Part shown: piece by piece, positions 35,472-44,400 of the stretch | Position numbering within the stretch: position 1 is the stretch's first letter | Layout of the letters: each line of letters starts with the position of its first letter | Source of the DNA: an uncultured Porphyromonadaceae bacterium | GTDB lineage: Bacteria > Bacteroidota > Bacteroidia > Bacteroidales > Muribaculaceae | Length of the DNA stretch: 64,000 bases | Reading direction: 5' to 3' | Assembly: GCA_900548975.1 (NCBI GenBank) | Contig: URMS01000003.1 | Coordinates: 90,526-154,525, forward strand | Notes under the pieces: generated by a model | Seen by the model: the letters and a program-made list of their open reading frames with translations, nothing else | The model's database searches: none | What the model was told of the DNA's origin: nothing | Program-made: the position numbers and the translations under genes

Positions 35472-37568
35472 TTGATTCCCCTTGCGCAAGCCCTGATTAC
35501 GGAACCCGTACAGATCTTTCTGATCGTACTGGCCATAATCCTGTTTGCGCCCATCCTTCTGAACAAACTCCGCATCCCCCACATCATAGGCATGATAGTG
35601 GCGGGTGTGGCCGTGGGCCCCTACGGTCTCAATATACTGGCCGACGACAGCTCCTTCGCCATCTTCGGCCAGGTGGGACTGCTCTACCTTATGTTCCTGG
35701 CCGGCCTGGAGATCGACATGTACCATCTGCGGCTCAACCTGCGGCGCGGGTTGGTGTTCGGTGTCCTCACGCTGGTCGTGCCTCTGGTCCTGGGCGTGCT
35801 CACGAGTGTATATGTGCTGCGGCTCGACTGGCTCACATCCATGCTTCTGGGGGCCATGTATGCCTCGCATACCCTGCTGTCGTACCCGGTTGCGGCCCGT
35901 CTGGGCGTGACCAAGGCCCCGGCAGTGCTCATAGCCATCGTGGGCACTATCATAGCCGTTATAGGCGCCCTCCTGGTGCTTGGCGCCACGGTCAGCGTTG
36001 CCCGCGAGGGATTCTTCAACGTTGTCGAGATACTCCTGCTCGGTCTGCGGCTTGCGCTGTGGGCGGCTGCCATACTCTATGCCTATCCGCGGGTCACACG
36101 CTGGTTTTTCAAGAAATATCCCGACAAGGTGCTGCAGTACGTGTTCGTGCTCGTACTGGTGTTCCTGGCCGCCACCACGGCCCGCGCCATAGGGCTTGAA
36201 GGCGTGCTTGGCGCGTTCTTCGCCGGCCTGGTGCTGAACCGCTACGTGCCGGTGGCCTCGCCGCTGATGAGCTCGATAGAGTTTGTGGGCAACGCCCTGT
36301 TCATACCCTACTTCCTCATCAGCGTGGGCATGATGATAAACGTGAGGCTGCTTGCCGATACCGATACTCTTGCCGTATCGGCGGTAATGATAGCCGTGGC
36401 CCTTGCGGGCAAATGGATTCCGGCATGGCTGGCACAGAAGATAAACCGCCTCGACAGTTTCAGCCGCAATGTGATGTTCGGACTGACAGCCGCCCATACA
36501 GCCGTGGCACTTGCCGTTGTGTCGGTGGGCTACAACATGGGGATGTTCGACGAGCGCATCCTCAACAGCACCGTCATGGTCATTCTGGTCACCTGCGCGG
36601 CAGCTCCCATCATCACCTCGTCGGCGGCCGCCAAACTCAAGGTGAAGATGATGTCGGAAGAAGGCGACGATGTAATCCGCCACACCCGCGTGAACAACAC
36701 CCTCATCGCCGTGGCCAACCCCCTGACGGCCGGCGCGCTCATGGAGATGGCCGTGCTCATACGCAACGACCGCGGGCGCCACAGCTTCTATGCGCTGCAC
36801 GTGCGCACCGACAATACCCCTCAGGCCAAGGCCGTGTCGCACAACTCGCTCGAGGCAGCCCGGCGCACCGCCGCCGCCGCCGACACTGCTGTCGAAAGCC
36901 TCGACCGCTACGACATAAATATCGTCACCGGCATTCTCAACGCCATGGAGGAACGCGACATCACCGAGGTACTGCTGGGCATGCACCGGCGCATGACGGT
37001 AATCGACTCGTTCTTCGGCAACAAAGTGGAGCAGCTGCTGCGCGGCACCAACAGGATGCTCATCATCAGCCGTTGCTTCATACCGGCCAATACCATGACG
37101 CGCATACTGGTGTGGGTACCCCGCGATGCCCAGTACGAGACCGGTTTCAGCCGCTGGGTGCGCGCCGTGGCCCGACTCACGCGCCAGATAGGCTGCCGGG
37201 TGATATTCTGCTGCCCCGACAACATACAGCCGCTCATACGCGGTGTGATATATACCGAAAACTACGGCATACGCTGCGAATTCCGCCGCACCGAAGGCTG
37301 GGACGGCCTGGTGATGCTGTCGGCCGACGTGCACGACGACGATCTGTTCGTGCTCATCGGTGCACGCGCTCAGTCGGTGTCGTACAGCAGCGACATGGCC
37401 GAGCTGCCCGACTTCCTTCAGCGCAATTTCTCGCGCAACAATCTGATGATGATATTCCCCGAGCAGTTCGGCGAGGCGCCGGTGCTCACATCGTTTACCG
37501 ACCCCCTGGCCACCGACATCTCCCTGGCTCCCACAGCATGGCTGCGCCGTCTGTTCCGCCGCAAGTAG
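35472..37568 (+). CDS. CPA2-type cation/proton antiporter with C-terminal USP-like region
   Basis: Membrane transporter of 698 aa, probably Na+ or K+/H+ exchange. The reading frame is closed upstream by a stop at 35457-35459, and no ATG fits; translation most likely starts at TTG 35472 (then IPLAQALITEPVQIF). About 12 hydrophobic segments lie in residues 1-390, with CPA2 features RIPHIIGMIVAGVAVGPYG and LGAFFAGLVLNRYVP. The hydrophilic remainder (about 400-698) resembles a pair of universal-stress-protein-like domains (IAVANPLTAGALMEMAVLI; GFSRWVRAVARL). It ends directly against the convergent tcdA gene with no gap. Confidence 0.88.
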   Translation: MIPLAQALITEPVQIFLIVLAIILFAPILLNKLRIPHIIGMIVAGVAVGPYGLNILADDSSFAIFGQVGLLYLMFLAGLEIDMYHLRLNLRRGLVFGVLTLVVPLVLGVLTSVYVLRLDWLTSMLLGAMYASHTLLSYPVAARLGVTKAPAVLIAIVGTIIAVIGALLVLGATVSVAREGFFNVVEILLLGLRLALWAAAILYAYPRVTRWFFKKYPDKVLQYVFVLVLVFLAATTARAIGLEGVLGAFFAGLVLNRYVPVASPLMSSIEFVGNALFIPYFLISVGMMINVRLLADTDTLAVSAVMIAVALAGKWIPAWLAQKINRLDSFSRNVMFGLTAAHTAVALAVVSVGYNMGMFDERILNSTVMVILVTCAAAPIITSSAAAKLKVKMMSEEGDDVIRHTRVNNTLIAVANPLTAGALMEMAVLIRNDRGRHSFYALHVRTDNTPQAKAVSHNSLEAARRTAAAADTAVESLDRYDINIVTGILNAMEERDITEVLLGMHRRMTVIDSFFGNKVEQLLRGTNRMLIISRCFIPANTMTRILVWVPRDAQYETGFSRWVRAVARLTRQIGCRVIFCCPDNIQPLIRGVIYTENYGIRCEFRRTEGWDGLVMLSADVHDDDLFVLIGARAQSVSYSSDMAELPDFLQRNFSRNNLMMIFPEQFGEAPVLTSFTDPLATDISLAPTAWLRRLFRRK

Positions 37569-38294
37569 TCAACTTTTGTAGAGATCGGTTATCACCAGCG
37601 AGGCCAGGGTGAGGCCGAATATGGCGGTGGCATGCATGAAAGTGCCGTTGACACCCGCGGGGCCGTCGGCGCGGTGGGGAAGCGTCTCGGGACTATACAC
37701 ACACTTGAATTTACGCTTCGGATAGGTACCCGCGCGCCTGAAACGCGTGCGGAGGGCCCTGGCAAGCGGGCAGCCTTCCACTTTCCAGAACTCGGCAGTG
37801 CCTATTTTTGACGGATCGAGCTTGCGGGCGGCCCCCATCGACGAGAAAAACGCGCGGCACGGCGCCGTAGCAGGGTCGGTGCAGCGCAGTATCAGATCGG
37901 CCTTGTCGGCAAGCGAGTCTATAGCATCGATCACATAGTCGTATTCTTCTATATTGAATTTTTCAGCAGTTTCGGGAGTATATCGCCCCTGCAATGCCAC
38001 AACTCCGGCTTCGGGGTTGATGGCGGCGATACGTGCGGCAAGCACATCGACCTTGGGCATCCCTACGGTGTCGACCGTGGCGGGGAGTTGACGGTTGATG
38101 TTGCTCGGGGCCACCGTATCGGAGTCGACCATACATATATACCCTATTCCGGAGCGTGCCAGAGCCTCCACGCACCACGACCCGACACCTCCCACACCGA
38201 ACACGAGCACGCGCGCGGCAGCCATCCGCGACATCATGTCGTCGCCCGCCACGAGGCGTGTTCTGCTAAAATTCTCAAATATATCGTAATCCAT
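37569..38294 (-). CDS. tcdA: tRNA threonylcarbamoyladenosine dehydratase TcdA (ThiF/E1-like)
   Basis: ATP-dependent E1-like enzyme that cyclises t6A37 in tRNA to ct6A, 241 aa. The start at 38294 (MDYDIFENFSRT) matches the family; a longer frame upstream crosses the promoter box and is rejected. Signatures are VFGVGGVGSWCVEALARSG (nucleotide loop), DSDTVAPSNINRQ, VIDAIDSLADK and FFSSMGAARKLDP. It is convergent with the antiporter gene (adjacent stops) and divergent from the giant protease gene. Confidence 0.93.
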   Translation of the reverse strand: MDYDIFENFSRTRLVAGDDMMSRMAAARVLVFGVGGVGSWCVEALARSGIGYICMVDSDTVAPSNINRQLPATVDTVGMPKVDVLAARIAAINPEAGVVALQGRYTPETAEKFNIEEYDYVIDAIDSLADKADLILRCTDPATAPCRAFFSSMGAARKLDPSKIGTAEFWKVEGCPLARALRTRFRRAGTYPKRKFKCVYSPETLPHRADGPAGVNGTFMHATAIFGLTLASLVITDLYKS

Positions 38295-38318
38295 ACAAAA
38301 AGTTTCAATTTTTAATAT

Positions 38319-38334
38319 TAACTTTGCAAAGTTA
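38319..38334. promoter_or_regulatory. Palindromic divergent promoter TAACTTTGCAAAGTTA
   Basis: A perfect 16-bp palindrome giving a TAnnTTTG -7 box on each strand: TAACTTTG at 38319-38326 (+) and its mirror at 38327-38334 (-). The minus copy is 33 nt before the tcdA start. The plus copy is about 140 nt before the giant protease start. Clear -33 elements were not seen. Confidence 0.6.
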
Positions 38335-38464
38335 GCAATTTTTCTTCGAAAAAGCACTATTAGCTCTCGTTTTCAAATATTAACCAATAATACGTCATTT
38401 CCCCATACAAAATCGTATCATTCTGAAAATTATCCTTTTTTATTAATCAATAAACCAACCAATC

Positions 38465-41400
38465 ATGCACAAACTTTTTGTATGTATTCTTGCTCTGGCG
38501 GCACTTGCCGTCGGAACAGGAAGCGTGCAGGCGCGTGAGACCGAAGCCCGTCAGACGGCCGAAAAACCGCTGTCGGGTGTCATACGCGTGAAACTGCAGC
38601 CCGAAGCGGCACGACTGGTAGGCCAGCAGCCCCGTATGCAGGCTCACGGCAAAATCGATGCGGGCACAGCCCCGCTGAGCCGTGCCGCCGCACAGGTCAA
38701 AGCGGTGAACATACGGCCCATGCTGCCCTACAACGCCAAATTCGCGGCACAGCGCGCCAAGTACGGTCTCGACCGGTGGTACGTGGTGGAATTCGACCAC
38801 AGTGTCGATGCCGACCAAGCCCGCAAGATCTTCGCCGGTGCGGCCGGCGTCGAAAAATCGGAAGCCATAGTTCCGATGGAACTCAAGGAAGGCACCGGCG
38901 GCTTCGTGAGCACCACCCGTCCGCCCATGAAGGCCAGCGCCGCCGACTACCGCTTCAACGACCCGCAGCTGCCCGCACAGTGGCACTATCAGAACTTCGG
39001 CACGCTGCCCGGCTCGGTGGCCGGCGCCGACATCAACCTCTTCGAGGCATGGAGTGTGACCACCGGCAGCCCCAAGGTACTTGTGGCTATTATCGACGGC
39101 GGTGTCGACTACCAGCACGAAGACCTGGCGCAGAACATGTTCGTCAACGAAGCCGAGCTTAACGGCACACCCGGTGTCGATGACGACGGCAACGGCTACG
39201 TCGACGATATCTACGGCTACAACTTCTGTACCATGTCGGGCGAAATATACCCGCACAGCCACGGCACCCACGTGGCCGGTACCGTAGCCGCCGTCAACAA
39301 CAACGGCATCGGCGTATCGGGCGTGGCCGGCGGCGACGGCTCGAAAGATTCGGGCGTGCGCATGATATCGTGCCAGGTATTCGAATCGCGTTCGGGCACT
39401 CCTCAGGGCGACTTCGCCCAGGCCATAGTATATGCCGCAGAAATGGGCGCAACCATAGCCCAGTGCTCGTGGGGCTGGGGCGACCCCGGCTACTGCGAGC
39501 AGGCCGTGATCGATGCTATCGATTACTTCACTGAAACAGCACGTTCCGAGGTCATGACCGGCGGCCTTTGCATATTCGCAACCGGCAACAACGGCGGTAC
39601 CGGCGACTACTGGCCCGCATGCTACGACAAGGTAGTATCGGTGGCCGCCATGACAAACGACCTCCTGCCGGCTTCCTACTCCAATTACGGCGAATGGGTC
39701 GACATCATCGCCCCCGGCGGTCTTCTGGACTACGGCGAGGCAAACGGTGTGCTCTCCACCCTGCCCAACAACAGCTACGGCTACAACGAGGGTACCTCGA
39801 TGGCCACACCGCATGTATCGGGCATCGCCGCGCTCATACTGTCGAAATACGGCAGCCCCACTTTCGTCAACGAGAGCCTGCGCACACAGCTGCTCACGTC
39901 GGTCAACGACTTCTACGGCTACGGCAATAACTCGCGCTTCGAAGGCAACTACGGCGTGGGCTATATCGACGCCGGAAAAGCCCTCGTGATGGGCGACGGT
40001 ACCGCGCCTTCGCCCGTATCGGACTTCGTCGTATCGGCAGCCCAGGACTATATGGTGCTCGACTGGACCATTCCGGCATCGGCCGACGGTACCGTACACC
40101 ATCATATCGTGTACTACTCGACAGAACCCTTCACGGCCCAGAGCGACCTGAGCAAACTGTCATCGTCGGTGGCCGACACCAAGTTCCTGACCTCGGGAGC
40201 CCACTTCACCCACGAAATCGGCGGCCTGCAGCCCATGACCACCTACTACGTGGCCGTGGCTGCCGTCAACCGCTGGGGCGCATCGTCGGAGCTGTCTCCG
40301 GTGAAGAGCGTCACCACCAATGCCGGTCCTGAAATGACCGTCGACCAGGCCACCCTGAGCATGACCTCGGCCAAGGGCAGCCCCGTGGCCTCCGCAAGCT
40401 TCAATATAGGCAACAGCGCCGACGGCATACTGCGCTGGTCGGCCGGCACACGCACCGTATCTGTGCGCACCGCCTCGGCAGCACGCCCCATGGCAGGCAC
40501 CGTGAAGCCCTATGCCGGTTCTCTCGGCAGCAGCAAGGTACGCACCTACAGTGTGGTATCGGGCGACTACGAGACCGCCGACTATCCCGTCAACTTCACC
40601 TACGGCACCGATCCATGGGCCTACATCGGCGACACCGACCGCTCTCTGCCCAACTCGATGGCACAGTGGTTCCGCGTGGATGCGTCGGAGTATCCCGAAG
40701 GCTTCAACCTGACCCACATCGTCATCGACGGCGCAAACGCCGTCAACCCTGTAATACAGATCTACAAAGGCGACGCCTCGATCTCTTCCGCAACACTTCT
40801 GAAGAACGTCACCTACAGTTATTTCGCGTTCAACTATCCCGTGACACTCGACGAGCAGCTGTACTTCGCACCCGGCGAGTCGTTCTGGATCGTGGTGCAC
40901 TTCGAAGGCAACCAGGAAGGCTATCCGCTGTCGATGCATCTGGCCGACAAGGAAGGCACCGCCCAGTACAGCTTCATGAGCAACGACATGGGCCGCACCT
41001 GGACCCAGCTCTCGGCAGCCCTCAGGGGCAGCGTATACGAATCGCAGGCCGAAAACATGACCTGGGGTATCACCGCACGCTCGGCCAACCCCGACTGGAG
41101 TCAGGTACTCGAACTGTCGCCCGCATCGGGCACCGTCCGCAAGGGCGAGACCCAGACAGTGACCGTGAGCGCCGACGGCTCGCATCTGGTCAACGGCACC
41201 TACAATCTCAAAGTGCTTCTCGACACCAACGAAGGCTCGGGCTCGCAGCATTCCGTGCCCGTGACCTACACCGTATCGGGCAACGAACCCGAGGTAGTCA
41301 CCCCCAAGATCGTGAACTTCGGCTCGCTGCTTGTGGGCGAGAGCAAGACCCTCACCGTCGAGCTCTACAACCGCGGCTTCGGTTCGTTCCGCGGCAGCCA

Positions 41401-44400
41401 GTGGGGCGCCGGTCTCTATCAGGACAAGATCACCTGCACATCCGAACACTTCAAAGGTCCGGAATACGTACAGTCGGGCTTCCCGGCCCGCAGCCGCGTG
41501 ACAGTCGACCTCACCTACGAGCCAAAGAGCAGCGGCAGCCACACCGGTTCGGTGGTATTCACCGATGCCGACGGCCGCGAGGTGCGCGTGCTCGTACAGG
41601 GCGTGGCCACCGACCCGGCCAAGCTCGTCCTCGACCCCGCCATCGTAGATGCCGGCACTCTCGATGTAGCCGACGCTCCCTCGAAGGTATCGTTCAAGAT
41701 AAAGAACGAAGGCAAATATCCTCTCGAATTCGTGTTCCCGCGCTTCTCCGACGAGACCATCGACGGCCAGACAGCCGCCAACCACAAGTTCGGCTACACC
41801 GTATCGTCGACTCTCGAGGGCTATACCCCCTTCGAATACGACGGTAATCCGGCCGTAATCGGCGCCACCGACATCTCGTCGCAGTTCTCCGACGACGTGT
41901 ATGTGTCGCAGCCCGTATCGATGGGCTTCAAGTTCCCCTACTACGGCCAGAGCTACGAGAAAGTGTACATATCGAGCTACGGCGCCCTGATGTTCGTGCC
42001 CAACGAAGACAATTTCTGGCCCCCGCTGACTCCGGGCGCCAACGGCGTCCGTGGCACCGGCCTCATCTCGGCCTATGGCTCGCAGATGCGCATGGGCCCG
42101 AACTCGCGCATAGAGTATGCCAAGGCCTACGGTAAATTTGTGGTACGCTTCGTCGACGTTCTCGCCGTGGTATACGACCAGGAATATCTGCCCGTAAGCT
42201 ACCACATGACCCTGGCAAGCAACGGCGATATCGAGATATTCTACGACGACTACACTCCCGATTTCATGTTCCAGGGCGGCTCGAACCTGTTCTGCGGCAT
42301 CAACGACCTGGAGTGCTCCGACTGCGTGGTAGTTACATCGGCCGACATGTCGGACTACTGGGGAAATGAGGAAGTCACACCCGACAACTCCCGCTTCCGC
42401 AGCTTCGGCACCGGCACTGCCGTGAAATTCTCGGCACCGAAGCCGTCGTTCGTCAGCGCTCTGAGCGTGCCCTACGGCATGGTGACACCGGGCGAAAGCA
42501 TAGAAATCACCGCTACCGTGGGCGCCACCGCCGACATGAACGCCGGTCCGACCTTCAACAACCTCGCGCTGGTAACCAACGATCCGGCACCGGCATATTC
42601 CTTCGTGCGCTTCGACGCCGTGATTACCGGCGAAAGCCTCGTTGCCGCCGCCGAGCTCGAGAACGACAACATCGATCTGGGCGAGGTATTCCGCACAGCC
42701 GAGGTCAAGACCCCTGTAACCGTGAAGAATACCGGCCACGATGCTCTCGAGGTGACCGCAGTGACCGTCGAGAACGGTAAACTGAGCACCGACATCGCCG
42801 TGCCCTTCACTCTCGAGGCCGGCATGGCCAGGGACATCGTAGTTACAGTACCTACCGATGCCGAAGGCTCAGTTTCCGACATCGTGACCGTAGTCACAAG
42901 TGCAGGCACTGTAAAAGCAAATGTCAAGGCTAAGGTAATAGGCTGTCCCGAAGCCTCTCTGAGCTTCAACGAAGTCACAGAGACAGTCGCCGCATTCACG
43001 CCGCTGCACAAAGATCTCACCGTGACCAACAACGGCAACGAGACCCTGCTCTACTCCATAGCTCCCAATCCCATGGCATCGCTCGCACTGCCCTACAACG
43101 CCAAGGCGACCACGTCGTATACCTACACGTCGTCGCTCGACAGCGGTGATGTGGCCTTCGAATGGGAGGACATCGAAACCAACGGCCTGGGCGAGCACTA
43201 CGGAATATCGTACTACATGCTCCACGATTATGTGGCTGTGGAGCTGCCGTTCACCTTCACTTTCTACGGCAAGGAGTACGACGCCATGTATATCTATAAT
43301 ACAGGCTTCATCTCGTTCACCTACCGCCACGATGACAAGCTGTGGCCCGAACCTCCCGCCGACTTCCCCGGCGGCTCGGTATACACCAATATCATAGCAC
43401 CCTACTGGGGCCTGCACTCGATGGACGAGACACGCACCGCAGGCACATACCACTATGTGACCGACGACCGCGCCGTAGTATCCTTCATGGAATACGGCAA
43501 CTCGATGAACCTCGGCGTATGCTTCCAGGTGATTCTCGAAAAGGACGGCAGCTTCAAGTTCCAGTACAAGGCCGCCAACGAGTACGCCGTCATCTACAAC
43601 CTCTTCGGCCTCGGCGGCATATGCGACGCCGACGGACAGAACTTCATCAAGCTCCCCGAGCGCACCATGCAGTTCAACCAGGCGGTAAGCTTCTCGCCCG
43701 TAGTGCTGTCGCCCGTGGCTCCGGGCAAGAGCGAGACCATAGGCCTCGACTTCAACACCCGCCGCATGGCCGGCAACTACACCGGCAGCCTGACTGTAAG
43801 CACCAACGTTCCGGGCAATGAGAAGATAAGCATACCTGTCGACCTCACCCTCACCGGCGAGGCCAAGCCCGTATGGCCGGCCGACATAACACTTGAAAAC
43901 GTACTCGGCTACCGCAGCACCGACTACAGCGACCCGCTCGTGCAGATGGGCGCCTGCTATGCCGCATCGTTCACCGTGGGCAACGAAGGCACCGCCGAGT
44001 TTACCATCGACAATATCGAGGTAGGCGGCCCGACCATCTACGACGAATGGTTCGACATGGAGATGCCGGTGTTCATGCTCATGGCATATACATCGGAAAT
44101 CGACTGGATCACCGGCGAACCCACCGGCAACAAGATGTGGAGCCAGTATCAGCCCGGCATGCCTATATCGGTAGGCAGGGACGGCGTACAGTTCTCCGTG
44201 CCGATGATGGAATGTGAGTTCTGGATGACACCGGGTACCTACGACGTTCCCATGACCATCCAGTATACCGCCGACGGGGAACCGGGCGAAAAGACCGTCA
44301 AGGTACAGTTCGTGGTAACCCCGGCACCGGCCATGACACTCTCCGCCGAGGAAATCGGCGTCAAGGCAGCCGACGAGACCTCCATCATCAAGGAAAGCCT

